A stretch of 64,000 bases of DNA from Agarilytica sp033852175. GTDB taxonomy: Bacteria > Pseudomonadota > Gammaproteobacteria > Pseudomonadales > Cellvibrionaceae. Where the stretch lies: positions 463,408 to 527,407 of the forward strand of contig JAWSUY010000001.1 in the NCBI GenBank assembly GCA_033852175.1, written 5' to 3'. A program made the position numbers and the translations under genes. Shown here in pieces: positions 1-8,187 of this stretch. The stretch's first letter is position 1, and each line of letters opens with the position of its first letter. The notes under the pieces were generated by a model. That model searched no databases and was not told where the DNA came from. It saw only the letters and a program-made list of their open reading frames with translations.

Positions 1-1409
1 GTGTCCTTATAAGGGATAGCCGTCAACAACGCTTCAACGGGAAACGTATCGCCATTTTTACGTATATGCATCCATTCAAAACGGTTGCTGCCTTTCTTAA
101 ACGCCGCCTGTATGGCTTTGTTGGCCTTTTCCCGAGACAACTGACCATCCGGCTGTCGACGGGGCGAAAAATTCGATGGATGCGCCAAACACAACTCCTC
201 TTTAGAGCCATACCCCAACATATCCAATGCGGCTTGATTACAATCCACAAATGAATTTCCTTCGATTAATAAAATAGCATCCGCCGATTTATCAAACAGC
301 GTTTTATATCGGCGCTTACTCTCACCTAAACTTTCATCCCGCTCTTGCACCATCATCTCTAATTGCGCCTTGCTTTCGACCAAGCTTGCTTCAACAGCAC
401 GACGCTCTTTAATCTCCCCCTCTAAACGACCCAAAATATCACCCAAGTATCGACGTAAGATGCCACTGTAAAGCAAATAGAAAACACAGATAATGATGCC
501 CAAAACACACACAAAAAGGCCGAACTCCAAAACAACCCTTTTCTGCTGCCGAACCAATTCCGTTTCGTCGACGGCGTAAGCTAAACGCCCCACCAACTCT
601 CCTGAAAAATCCACGACAGGAACCTGCGAAACGAACAAACTTTTGTCCCGCTGGCGGACAAGTCGAGAACCTCGAAAAGTATAATCTTCAATAAATTTTC
701 GCAACTCAGGCAACACGGGTTTCATACTGCTGTAAACAATAAAAGGGCCGCCTTCGTTTACCTTATCCCGTTGAATCAAATTTGATTCAACGGAAAGTAC
801 AAGTCCGATATTGTTATTGTGCGCCAAGCGCTCAAGAATATGATCGATAGATTCGCCCACTTCAATGTAGCCAATAACCTCACCATTGACCCGCCATGGA
901 TACACCACCCTTAACATCACATCGCCATAAGAAGTAACCTCTATACCTGCCACGGTATCTTTGCTATTCAAAGCTTCTAGAAATGTTTTACGCCGAATCA
1001 AATCGCCATACTGACTGGGCTGATGCATACGCAAAATAACCCGACCTTCAACATCGGTAAAATAGAATAGTGTCGCATTGTGGTGCTCATTCAGCTCGGA
1101 AAACACCTCCCGCACCTGTTCTTGCAGAGCCTCACGATCACCCGCAAGAAAAGCCGGCGCCAGATCAATATTATGTTCAAAGGAATAAACTAAACCCTCT
1201 AAATACTTCGCTTCCACAGACAGCGCATTGATGAAGTTTTTGCTCACCCGAGCATCGTAAGATTGCCCCAGAGTCGCCATATCCTCCTCTTGCTGCCGAT
1301 CCATCGCCCAAACAATCGCCCAAACAATCGCCACCAGAATAATCCCAATTGAGAGTACAAAAGGCATTACCAGATATGTGCGAACGTTCTTTAAAGGCGC
1401 ACTATTCAT
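1..1409 (-). CDS. membrane Cache/PAS sensor protein, C-terminus beyond window
   Basis: The reading frame opens with ATG at 1409 and runs off the window edge, so about 469 N-terminal residues are visible. It has a membrane segment near residues 12-33, then a periplasmic region of about 255 residues resembling a double Cache sensor (motif FYFTDVEGRV). A second membrane segment lies near 293-318, then a short coiled-coil linker, then a PAS domain from about residue 366 (RYKTLFDKSADAIL, later EWMHIRKNGD). This is the usual layout of a transmembrane receptor whose output domain (kinase, GGDEF/EAL or similar) lies outside the window, so the output is unknown. The ligand cannot be deduced. The first membrane segment contains a 12-base tandem duplication. 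Confidence 0.85.
   Translation of the reverse strand, partial: MNSAPLKNVRTYLVMPFVLSIGIILVAIVWAIVWAMDRQQEEDMATLGQSYDARVSKNFINALSVEAKYLEGLVYSFEHNIDLAPAFLAGDREALQEQVREVFSELNEHHNATLFYFTDVEGRVILRMHQPSQYGDLIRRKTFLEALNSKDTVAGIEVTSYGDVMLRVVYPWRVNGEVIGYIEVGESIDHILERLAHNNNIGLVLSVESNLIQRDKVNEGGPFIVYSSMKPVLPELRKFIEDYTFRGSRLVRQRDKSLFVSQVPVVDFSGELVGRLAYAVDETELVRQQKRVVLEFGLFVCVLGIIICVFYLLYSGILRRYLGDILGRLEGEIKERRAVEASLVESKAQLEMMVQERDESLGESKRRYKTLFDKSADAILLIEGNSFVDCNQAALDMLGYGSKEELCLAHPSNFSPRRQPDGQLSREKANKAIQAAFKKGSNRFEWMHIRKNGDTFPVEALLTAIPYKD
1303..1326. repeat. 12-bp tandem duplication inside the sensor gene
   Basis: ATCGCCCAAACA occurs twice head to tail. On the coding strand it duplicates the residues AIVW within the first membrane helix of the sensor. 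The reading frame is kept. Confidence 0.8.
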
Positions 1410-1692
1410 AACCAACCTCAAATCAAAAGCGGTATCTTTCTACTCTCACGGTGCGCCCAATAATCGCAAAAAATTCGGCAGGCACACGCGAATGCCCCGG
1501 AGCATAGCGAGCCTGTTTAAGTATAGTTGTATATGAGTAAATTCTGACCGAAAATTGGCTTTGAACACCCGCCAGACCGCCTAGACAGTTGAATGTTGTG
1601 CCTGTATCATGGCCGCCTTCTCAGCTATGAGACAGATGTATTGGGTAAGTAAACCCCTTACAGATGCATGCTTAGCGAGTAAACCAGCCTAC

Positions 1693-1769
1693 GCACCCGT
1701 AGCTCAGCTGGATAGAGTAGGTGGCTTCGAACCACTTGGTCGGGGGTTCGAATCCCTCCGGGTGCGCCA
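1693..1769 (+). tRNA. tRNA-Arg (anticodon TCG)
   Basis: A 77-base cloverleaf folds by eye. The acceptor stem GCACCCG pairs with CGGGTGC. The D arm contains AGCTGGATA. The anticodon stem GGTGG/CCACT encloses loop CTTCGAA (anticodon TCG). The T arm is GGGGG-TTCGAAT-CCCTC, followed by discriminator G and an encoded CCA. It reads CGN arginine codons. A rho-independent terminator follows within 10 bases. Its neighbours are unrelated, so it is a single-gene unit. Confidence 0.97.
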
Positions 1770-1775
1770 ATACCG

Positions 1776-1804
1776 AAAACCTCGCCGAACGGCGGGGTTT
1801 TTTT
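1776..1804 (+). terminator. rho-independent terminator of tRNA-Arg
   Basis: A GC-rich hairpin (CCTCGCC, loop GAAC, GGCGGGG) is followed by a run of seven T. It sits directly downstream of the tRNA. Confidence 0.85.
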
Positions 1805-1956
1805 ATGCGTGGCGCGCCAGACTTCATTCTATATTTTCGCCATTTCACGACATGTACCCAAGCCAACAAACTGCTACCATCTAGCCCTGAAGGCTAATAA
1901 GTTCGAACACATCCATAACATCAGCACCTTCGGCAAACTCAAGGAATTAGACAACC

Positions 1957-2292
1957 ATGTACAGTTTCAAAGTGAGGCCCGGTTACAATTCATCCGCAAT
2001 GCTCATCGACTTTTCTTTAGATGAGGCCGATGACGTTTTTTTCGGTACATTATATGGAGCGCTTCAAGGGATAAATCCGTCGAAAGTTGATTTGAAAGAG
2101 CTGTGGGTAGAAGAGAATGTCACACTTCAATGCAACAGTGATTTGGGCGAATTTGAAATAGTCAGCGACATATATGACTTGGTTTTTATAACAGCAAATG
2201 ACAACCAAAACATCATTCAGAAAATCGAAGAATTGCTCTCCAACCATCACGCGTTTACAAAGCAAAAATATGACGCGAGAGTGTATAACTGA
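1957..2292 (+). CDS. hypothetical protein, 111 aa
   Basis: ATG start with an AAGGAA ribosome-binding site about 12 bases upstream. The protein is acidic, with no signal peptide, membrane helix or recognised motif. It reads as a small soluble alpha/beta protein. The C-terminal half (IIQKIEELLSNHH) is probably helical, and the style resembles small contact-dependent-inhibition or toxin immunity proteins, but I cannot assign a family. It stands alone between the tRNA terminator and a gene-free stretch. Confidence 0.6.
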   Translation: MYSFKVRPGYNSSAMLIDFSLDEADDVFFGTLYGALQGINPSKVDLKELWVEENVTLQCNSDLGEFEIVSDIYDLVFITANDNQNIIQKIEELLSNHHAFTKQKYDARVYN

Positions 2293-3078
2293 GGGGATAT
2301 AACTAAGAGTAAAGCTCTATCTATTACTGACTTTATTTTACCTGGCCAATACAGCGAACAAAGATCACCGCTATAAAGAACATAAAGAAAATACTACCTG
2401 AATACTGAACGAGCTGAACGACATCCATATTCGTTAGTTGACAATGCAAGTGAAAATCGAATTGAAAATAATGTAAAGAAACAAGCTGTCATACCTCTGG
2501 TACCAAAAGTTGTATTCTCACGCTGAGACCTATGCAACAAAAAAAGGAAGCGAACAACACTGCAAACTTACGGTCCGCTCCCGGTCGCGGCCCCCTTTCA
2601 TGTTTGCTATTTTTATAGCTGTATTTTCTTATATTGCTTCTGGGCTATTTAGTCGAGAGCCTGAAATAAACCAATAGGGACCGCTGTGAGCTTAAAGGGG
2701 AAGTCCAAGTAAATGGCCTTGTGACTTCAAATCGTATACTTAACCCTTTCTAAGCTGCTCTCGCCAACAAGATTCACGTGCGGTCCTTCAGAAGAGCAAA
2801 CAAACGCGATCAAAAAACGAACTGGCCCGGCGCGTTATCCTGAGGGTTTGGCACAAATACGTAATCTATTGTTTAAAATCATAGAGTTAGGCCGCTCTCC
2901 ATATCTGGCGATAAGAGGCGCTAGGGCGGCATTTCCCAGACTGGGAATTTGCTTAAATGGTGTAAAGTCAGTTACTGTGGGGGTTACAGGGCGATGCTGT
3001 TTTTGAATTTAAAAAATAGCCGCGCCAGGGAAATCGCGCACTAGGGCGCGATATACAACTGTTAGCCGGGAGAATATA
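2293..3078. other. 785-bp stretch without a convincing gene
   Basis: No open frame with a ribosome-binding site is visible. The stretch holds a short inverted repeat TTCCCAG-A-CTGGGAA (2933-2947) and, at its right end (about 3050-3067), a sequence ATACAACTGTTAGCC that looks like the R' end of an integron attC site. That would make 3.06 kb the left boundary of the visible cassette array. It is probably decayed cassette DNA. Confidence 0.5.
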
Positions 3079-3516
3079 GTGAACGAAAAAAATGATTCAT
3101 TTCTTGATATAACCGAAGAGAAAACTTCTAAGTTTTGGAAGATTGTGGGGCTTGTTGTTATAGGGTTAATTATTTTATCAAGAATGGACGTATTCGACTC
3201 TGAGTTGAAAAAAGGGTTTGACTATACGATATCCGCTGAGCGTTTGAATGTTAGTTCTTCCGAAGACCTAGTTGCAATATTAAGTGAGTACGCAATAGAT
3301 AGGGAAGTCTTATCAAGCGAGCTAGGAAAAATAGATGTTTCAATGGAAGAGTTTGAAAATAATGTATCAATAGAAATGTTGGCTGATTCAGATCAAAATG
3401 GGTTTAAGGGGCTTTATGTAGAGCTTAGATCGAGCTACGACCCAAATATGATGAAGTCCGTATATGACTTTATTCTCTCAGATATTGAAGTTTTCGTATT
3501 GTCTAAGTCTAGCTAA
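3079..3516 (+). CDS. hypothetical single-pass membrane protein (cassette gene), 145 aa
   Basis: GTG start with GGGAGAA about 8 bases upstream. One membrane helix lies near residues 23-40 (IVGLVVIGLIILS). It is followed by an acidic, mostly helical domain of about 100 residues with no recognised family. The stop codon lies inside the left end of an attC-like palindrome, and a GTTAG core precedes the gene, so it has the form of an integron gene cassette. Confidence 0.65.
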   Translation: MNEKNDSFLDITEEKTSKFWKIVGLVVIGLIILSRMDVFDSELKKGFDYTISAERLNVSSSEDLVAILSEYAIDREVLSSELGKIDVSMEEFENNVSIEMLADSDQNGFKGLYVELRSSYDPNMMKSVYDFILSDIEVFVLSKSS

Positions 3517-3613
3517 CAAAGCTATTTTGCCTCGTTCGCTTTGCTCACTGGACAAATTTTCCGTGGCTGCGCCACTAAAAGAAAAAATTTGCCGCAAATA
3601 AGCGGCGTTAGAA
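3511..3613 (+). repeat. attC-like recombination site 1
   Basis: The left end AGCTAACAAAGC and right end GCGGCGTTAG are imperfect inverted copies. CTAACAAAGCTATTTTGC is largely complementary to GCAAATAAGCGGCGTTAG. Between them an inner imperfect palindrome centres on GTGGC-TGC-GCCAC flanked by AAATTTT/AAAATTT. This matches the layout of attC (59-base element) sites, with the GTTAG cleavage core directly before the next gene. About 103 bases. Confidence 0.7.
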
Positions 3614-3633
3614 TTTAAACTAAAGGAGTAACG

Positions 3634-4104
3634 ATGGATCAGTTTAAAACTCTAGAAAACCTAAGAGATTACATAAAAGAAATAAAAGGTTTTTATTCTC
3701 GACCAACAACGAGAGGAGAGCATTCTACTCTGTACCTTGATCAAAACGACGGAGAGACAATACACGGAATTAGACGGCGAGACTATCTGTTTTCACCTTG
3801 CGGAAAGTTCGTTTTGCCAAGCGAAAATATGGGACTGTCATTTTCCGCTCATTGGCAACACCTTAAAAACATCTATCGCCTAAAATCGTCAAGAAATGGG
3901 GGAAAGCCTGTTGATGTTTGCTGGGCTCTAGAAGATGCAAATTTGCCTCAGGGGTTAAAATTTGTTGTAGATAAGGCTGACAAAAAAAATAGGCATTTCT
4001 TTCTAGCGGTTACCGAAAAAATGCATGTATCTCAGTTGGTTAGCAAACTTAAGTGGGTTGCTGATAGAATGGCTGTAATAAAGGATGCGACTAAAGCCTT
4101 ATGA
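3634..4104 (+). CDS. cassette-borne hypothetical protein, possibly Tse2-like toxin
   Basis: ATG start with an AAAGGAG site 6 bases upstream. 156 residues, soluble, basic. I cannot assign it firmly. The C-terminal third (LPQGLKFVVDKADKK, then RHFFLAV, then a helical LVSKLKWV tail) resembles in spacing the end of Tse2-family ADP-ribosyltransferase-fold toxins (I/LPxxL...D...K...HYTI...L). The residues GKFVLP earlier are also reminiscent. The following gene overlaps it by 4 bases in the toxin-then-antitoxin order seen for tse2/tsi2. Toxin-antitoxin pairs are common in integron cassettes. It lies between attC-like sites 1 and 2. Confidence 0.6.
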   Translation: MDQFKTLENLRDYIKEIKGFYSRPTTRGEHSTLYLDQNDGETIHGIRRRDYLFSPCGKFVLPSENMGLSFSAHWQHLKNIYRLKSSRNGGKPVDVCWALEDANLPQGLKFVVDKADKKNRHFFLAVTEKMHVSQLVSKLKWVADRMAVIKDATKAL

Positions 4105-4391
4105 TTAAATTTAGACAAAAAGAAGAAAAAGATATCTCTCTTTTCTATGCCAGAAAACTTGGCAATGAGGTGGCCGCGTCAATCATTGAGAGTGGTGAGG
4201 TAGCTAATTCAAGCGAGGCTGTTACTTTGGCCCGATTTTACTGGTCTATGGTGGCAGAAACCGTCAAGGAGAAAAATGCCGGTATAGATCATGGTTTCGG
4301 AGATATGGATATGTGGCTCGAATATATTTGTAATGCATTTTTCTTCTATTTATCAAATAATGGGTATGAAGAAGAATGGGAATCCCAATAA
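4101..4391 (+). CDS. small partner of preceding cassette gene, candidate antitoxin, 96 aa
   Basis: Its ATG overlaps the TGA of the upstream gene (ATGA), implying translational coupling. The protein is acidic and predicted mostly helical, with aromatic-rich stretches (FYWSMVAETV, YICNAFFFYL). No family is recognised. Size, acidity and coupling to a basic partner fit an antitoxin or immunity protein. It ends inside attC-like site 2, so both genes occupy one cassette. Confidence 0.6.
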   Translation: MIKFRQKEEKDISLFYARKLGNEVAASIIESGEVANSSEAVTLARFYWSMVAETVKEKNAGIDHGFGDMDMWLEYICNAFFFYLSNNGYEEEWESQ

Positions 4392-4466
4392 TTCTGACCA
4401 TGCCATCATTGTTCGCCCTTCGGGCTGGACCGCTCTTCGTTCGGCCCAACATGGCGGGCGTTAGCA
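4386..4466 (+). repeat. attC-like recombination site 2
   Basis: The right end CATGGCGGGCGTTAGC carries a good GTTAGC core. The left arm is degenerate (AATAATTCTGACCATG) but keeps the CCATG complement. The centre holds GCCCTTCGGGC and a GGACCGC/GCGG-type arm. It separates two plus-strand genes, and the next gene starts about 20 bases after the core. Confidence 0.6.
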
Positions 4467-4484
4467 CAACAAGGAGAATGAACT

Positions 4485-5120
4485 TTGAACCAGGCAGCTT
4501 CAAGATATCTATATTTTTCAGGATTACTTATTCCTTTCTGGCTTGCTATAGGTGTAATTATTGCTGGGAATCTTTATCCAGGTTACAGCCACCTTAATTA
4601 TGCAATGAGTCAGCTCGGGGCCGTCGGGTCACCAACACAGTTCATATCACCTGCTATCAATAATTATCCGCTTGGGATACTCTTCATTGTATTTGGTGTA
4701 TCCGTATATCGATCATTTTCGGATGCCAAGCTTGCAAAATTAACGGGCATATTGCTAGTGTTTCACGGAATAGGAAGTATTAGTGCGGGCTACTTTCCGT
4801 GTGACGCTGGGTGCAACCCGGAAGTACCATCTCTTAGTCAAAATCTTCACAACTTATCCGGTTTGGTAATGGCGCTTACCCTTTTAACCGCGAGCGCTCT
4901 CTGGGTGTACTTGTCAATTAACTTGGTGAATTTGAAATGGTTTTCCATGTTTTCCTTAATCTGCACTTTAGTTGCGCTAGTGGTAATTCCTTCTATGGCT
5001 TCAGCAATGGACGGTGGCGGAGGGTTTGGTCTATATCAACGCATTAATTATGGAGCTTCTGTAATTTGGGTAGCTACTTTAGCGGTGGTTCTTTATCATT
5101 ACGCTAGTAAAAAGTGCTAA
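4485..5120 (+). CDS. DUF998 family membrane protein, 211 aa
   Basis: TTG start chosen because AAGGAG lies about 10 bases upstream. An ATG a few bases earlier is in another frame. Six hydrophobic helices. Family features include the N-terminal helix followed by GYSHLNYAMSQLGAVGSP and the segment SAGYFPCDAGCNPEVPSLSQNLHNLSG typical of DUF998 integral membrane proteins. Function unknown. It is flanked on both sides by attC-like sites, so it is a cassette gene. Confidence 0.8.
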   Translation: MNQAASRYLYFSGLLIPFWLAIGVIIAGNLYPGYSHLNYAMSQLGAVGSPTQFISPAINNYPLGILFIVFGVSVYRSFSDAKLAKLTGILLVFHGIGSISAGYFPCDAGCNPEVPSLSQNLHNLSGLVMALTLLTASALWVYLSINLVNLKWFSMFSLICTLVALVVIPSMASAMDGGGGFGLYQRINYGASVIWVATLAVVLYHYASKKC

Positions 5121-5232
5121 CAAATTTCTCCTGCTGAAACCAAAAGCTACGAGATTTTTGTACTTTTCGTTCCGCTCAAACATAGCACAAAAACCGCTCC
5201 GCTTTCGTTTCAGAAGCGCAGGGCGTTAGCGT
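5115..5232 (+). repeat. attC-like recombination site 3 (best preserved)
   Basis: The left end GCTAACAAATTTCTCCTGC-TGAAAC is the imperfect inverse of the right end GTTTCAGAAGCGCAGGGCGTTAGC. An inner palindromic region (GAGATTTTTGTACTTTTCG ... ACAAAAACCGCTC) lies between. About 118 bases. The GTTAGC core is 15 bases before the start of the next gene. Confidence 0.75.
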
Positions 5233-5247
5233 CACAAGGAGTTTAAG

Positions 5248-5736
5248 TTGGAATTTTTTTATAGTAGTTGGATTGGTGGAATACACTCATTTACAGCAGT
5301 CCTAGCTCTCTTGTTTGGAGCTGTAGTTGTTACATCTAAAAAGGGCACGGGAAAGCATAAAAAAATCGGGTACGCCTATGTAGTTGCCATGGTAGTCCTA
5401 AATATTTCTGCGATTCCTCTGAATGGCTTATTTGGAGGTGCTGGTTGGTTTCACCTATTCATACTCATGAGCTTGCCATACATTTTAATTGGGCTGTACT
5501 TTCCCATATTTAGACGGAGTGATCCAAATTGGAAAATTCGACATCTAGAAATGATGTCTTATAGTTATGTAGGTCTTCTTGCAGCTTTTGTTGCCGAGCT
5601 ATTTATTCGAGTTCCGCTATATTCAGGGGTGAACAATCTTAGTATTTATATCATGGGTATTTTTGTCGTGTCAGGAGTTATGGGTGGAATTGGATTCGCT
5701 ATAATACAAAAAACAAAACGTAGTGTTCAGCGCTAA
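5248..5736 (+). CDS. DUF2306 family membrane protein (cassette gene), 162 aa
   Basis: TTG start with AAGGAG 7 bases upstream. Four to five membrane helices. The N-terminal GGIHSFTAVLALLFGAVVV, then KKGTGKHKKIGYAYVVAM and a conserved HLFILMSL region fit the DUF2306 (YozB/predicted membrane protein) family. Molecular role unknown. It is preceded by attC-like site 3 and ends in CGCTAAC, the left end of a further attC site whose right half is missing. Confidence 0.7.
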   Translation: MEFFYSSWIGGIHSFTAVLALLFGAVVVTSKKGTGKHKKIGYAYVVAMVVLNISAIPLNGLFGGAGWFHLFILMSLPYILIGLYFPIFRRSDPNWKIRHLEMMSYSYVGLLAAFVAELFIRVPLYSGVNNLSIYIMGIFVVSGVMGGIGFAIIQKTKRSVQR

Positions 5737-5774
5737 CAAGTACAGTTGCCACGTAGCAAGAGAATCGATTTAGA

Positions 5775-6500
5775 ATGTACACATTTTCTGGTTTTTTTGT
5801 AAAGGGTAAAGTTGTCGAAGTTGAGAAAGACCATTGCATTGTCCGAAGAATTTCAGACCCATTTGTCGGTAGTGGAGTAAATGCACCCGAGCTGGTTTCA
5901 TCCCATTTAAGTGAGAAAGAAATACGGTGTCTGGCCGCAGATGTCGGAATTGATAAAACAGATCACTGGATGTGTATTGTCTATACATGCTGGGCAGGCC
6001 GAGTCGACTTAGTATTTGGCTATGTTAATAAACCATCTGAATCATATGGGCCTGTGTCAGGAGAGGAAGAAGATGGGGAGCAGGTTTTGGCTAATCTATT
6101 TCGAGAATTTGGCTTATCTGAAAAGCACACGGAATCATTTACACCATTTGAACGAGATTTTTGGGGTGAGTACAAGCTTGGCAAGCGGGACAGCTTCAGA
6201 CACGGCTCCTCCGCAAAGCCACCCCTTCCAAAGGCGCTAGCCTTCAAAAATAGTAACCCTATGGAAGGCGAAGAAGTAAGTGTGAATAAAATACCAGGGC
6301 GCATCATTGTCTTGGGTGTAGCATTGTTTATATTTGCATTGCTATTTGGATTTTTGTCTATGATTCCGGAGGTACAGGATTATGAAAAAGCGCTAATGCA
6401 GATCGCCAAATTTTGTTCAATTGGCTCTGGGATTGGATTTGTACTGGGCATTATTACAAATCTTACGGCGAAAAATACACCAGGAGAACGAAGGAAATGA
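5775..6500 (+). CDS. hypothetical protein with two C-terminal membrane helices, 241 aa
   Basis: ATG start without a clear ribosome-binding site. An N-terminal soluble region of about 170 residues, unrecognised, is followed by two membrane helices (IIVLGVALFIFALLFGF and ICSIG/FVLGIIT region) and a basic tail. Its TGA overlaps the ATG of the next small gene. The DNA in front is a half attC site, so the 5' end of this gene may have been altered by recombination. Confidence 0.55.
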   Translation: MYTFSGFFVKGKVVEVEKDHCIVRRISDPFVGSGVNAPELVSSHLSEKEIRCLAADVGIDKTDHWMCIVYTCWAGRVDLVFGYVNKPSESYGPVSGEEEDGEQVLANLFREFGLSEKHTESFTPFERDFWGEYKLGKRDSFRHGSSAKPPLPKALAFKNSNPMEGEEVSVNKIPGRIIVLGVALFIFALLFGFLSMIPEVQDYEKALMQIAKFCSIGSGIGFVLGIITNLTAKNTPGERRK

Positions 6501-6625
6501 ATTTAAAAATCAAGAGGTCAAGGCAATTGAAGTTGGTGTTTGATATCGTTCAAAAAACTAAAATCGATTACTCTGACCCTTTGATTCGCGGCCTTACAAA
6601 TCGTAGGAGAGAAGATGTCTATTGA
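6497..6625 (+). CDS. small basic protein, 42 aa, coupled at both ends
   Basis: ATG overlaps the stop of the upstream gene (ATGA), with GGAGAACGAAGGA just before it. Its stop lies 8 bases inside the following thioesterase gene. The short basic product (MNLKIKRSRQLKLVF...) has no recognised motif. The overlaps favour real, coupled translation, but a non-functional linker frame is possible. Confidence 0.4.
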   Translation: MNLKIKRSRQLKLVFDIVQKTKIDYSDPLIRGLTNRRREDVY

Positions 6626-7058
6626 GAAAATGAATGGCCTGGAAGTGATGCAGGGAATTGTGAATGGTGACATTCCTCACCCTAAAATGGCAGAAACGAT
6701 CCCAATGAAAGTTCTTTCAGCAAGCGAAGGCCGTGTTATGTTTGAAGTAATTGCAGATGACAGGCATACAAATCCTCTCGGGGGTATTCATGGAGGATTC
6801 GCTGCTACCGTTATGGATTCAGTTACGGGGTGTGCCGTTCATACCATGCTTAGTGCCGGTCAAGGATATGGAACAATAGAGCTCAATGTAAAGATGCTAA
6901 AGCCTGTTCCTAAGGATACAATCTTGAAAGCCGAAGGCTCTGTAATCAGCATGTCAAAATCACTTGGCGTTTCTGAGGGGAGGCTAACTGACGATAATGG
7001 TAAGGTATTGGCATATGCCTCCGCAACCTGCATGTTAATGGGGCCGCGAAATTTATAA
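6615..7058 (+). CDS. PaaI-type hotdog-fold thioesterase, 147 aa
   Basis: ATG with AGGAGAG 4 bases upstream. Single hotdog domain of the PaaI/YiiD 4HBT group: NPLGGIHGGFAATVMDSVTGCAV is the typical signature (HGG followed by a catalytic-loop Asp), then a GTIELNVKMLKPVP strand and SVISMSKSLGVSEGRL. These enzymes hydrolyse acyl-CoA thioesters, often aryl- or phenylacetyl-CoA, in the cytoplasm. The substrate here is unknown. It is the third gene of an overlapping set that began at 5775. Confidence 0.85.
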   Translation: MSIEKMNGLEVMQGIVNGDIPHPKMAETIPMKVLSASEGRVMFEVIADDRHTNPLGGIHGGFAATVMDSVTGCAVHTMLSAGQGYGTIELNVKMLKPVPKDTILKAEGSVISMSKSLGVSEGRLTDDNGKVLAYASATCMLMGPRNL

Positions 7059-7103
7059 AAAGACAGTGCAATTTATCACGTAGTTGATGACGGCGTTAAT
7101 AAC

Positions 7104-7481
7104 ATGAAAGAAATCATGAAATATTTAATTACTATTGCTATCTTGCTTATTATTTTTTCGTGTTCAAATCAAGATACCAAAAAGAATATTAGCAAGAACA
7201 AGAATGACTCACTGCTGGCTGGCGAAATCGTCGATATAGATGAGAAAAAGGTGGTGCTATCTGAAAAAAATGAACAGTACTGTATTGTTGGCTACACCGT
7301 AACGAAAGAGGGCTTTACCAAAGATGTTAAAACGGTAGATTGTCCGAGTGATATTTTTATATCAGCATCTATCAATGCTGCTAAAAAATTCAAATTCAAA
7401 CCAAAAAAAGTTGACGGCGAAGCAGTTGAAGTAAAAGGTGTAACTAATAGGTTTACTTTTACCGTACAAGAAGACAACTAA
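7104..7481 (+). CDS. lipoprotein with TonB C-terminal-like domain, about 120 aa
   Basis: The N-terminus YLITIAILLIIFSCS is a lipoprotein signal with the lipobox Cys after IIFS. A second ATG at 7119 is an equally good start. The C-terminal 65 residues (YCIVGYTVTKEGFTKDVKTVDC, then FISASINAAKKFKFKPKKVDGEAV) match the TonB C-terminal fold, in which a partner-facing beta sheet follows a VxGxVxxxFTV pattern. Without the proline-rich linker it is not an energy-transducing TonB; free-standing versions are periplasmic proteins of unknown role. Part of the cassette-like run. Confidence 0.7.
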   Translation: MKEIMKYLITIAILLIIFSCSNQDTKKNISKNKNDSLLAGEIVDIDEKKVVLSEKNEQYCIVGYTVTKEGFTKDVKTVDCPSDIFISASINAAKKFKFKPKKVDGEAVEVKGVTNRFTFTVQEDN

Positions 7482-7558
7482 CCAGTATGTTTTTCGGACA
7501 CTTTTAAGTTGCTTAAAGAAAAACAACTTAAAGACCGCTGTAAATACAGACGCTAAAT
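7477..7558 (+). repeat. degenerate attC-like palindrome 4
   Basis: The left end ACTAACCAGTAT, an inner perfect stem CTTTTAAGTTG...CAACTTAAAG, and the right end ATACAGACGCTAAATC form an attC-like layout. The right core reads GCTAA instead of GTTAG. It sits between two plus-strand small genes. Confidence 0.4.
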
Positions 7559-7570
7559 CCAAGGAACCTC

Positions 7571-8077
7571 ATGAAAGCACATCACTACCTAAGTATTATT
7601 GTAAGACTATTTTCAGTTTTTTTATTTCTATACGCGCTGGGTCAAACTGGTTTAATTGTCGAAGCCGCGTTACACGGGACTATCAAGGGCATTGTTGTTT
7701 CAGCTTGGCTACCTGCTTTTTTAAGTATTCCTTGGTTGGTGGTCTCTGCGATACTCTGGTTTTTTCCTATGTCGATCGCAAAAAAAATAGTGCCTCTAGA
7801 AAGCGACACAACGCCATCAAACTTGTCTCCAATATCAATTTTGGCTGTTCTTCTGACGGCCATGAGCGTGTACTTTTTATACTACGCAGTAGTTGATACG
7901 TTATATTGGATTACGTTCTGGAATATGCTGCAACATTCCAGTAATGGAGGGTATCCCATTGAGCTGAACCCTGAGAACAAGGCAACTATGTACTCTAACG
8001 CTCTGGAACTTTTCTCTGCGTTGGTTATATTGTTCAATTCAAAAAGGATTGCGGCGAGGCTTCATTCTGTTGGATGA
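7571..8077 (+). CDS. hypothetical four-helix membrane protein, 168 aa
   Basis: ATG with AAGGAAC 5 bases upstream. Hydrophobic helices lie near residues 8-28, 40-63, 85-108 and 145-160. No recognised domain. It ends before a stretch carrying GCGTTATG, which may be an altered attC end. Probably an integron cassette gene of unknown function. Confidence 0.6.
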   Translation: MKAHHYLSIIVRLFSVFLFLYALGQTGLIVEAALHGTIKGIVVSAWLPAFLSIPWLVVSAILWFFPMSIAKKIVPLESDTTPSNLSPISILAVLLTAMSVYFLYYAVVDTLYWITFWNMLQHSSNGGYPIELNPENKATMYSNALELFSALVILFNSKRIAARLHSVG

Positions 8078-8187
8078 TGAGTCTTTGATAATGCGCGAAA
8101 GCACCATACAACAACCTGCATTTGACTCGCTGCCGCTCAGCGTTATGTTCTCCTTAGACTTTACGTTGTTGAGAGGGAAATCTACCT

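Noticed and set aside
1609..1884. Plus-strand frame covering the tRNA region (and a minus-strand one at 1672-1869)
   Set aside because: Both read through tRNA-Arg and its terminator; no ribosome-binding site.
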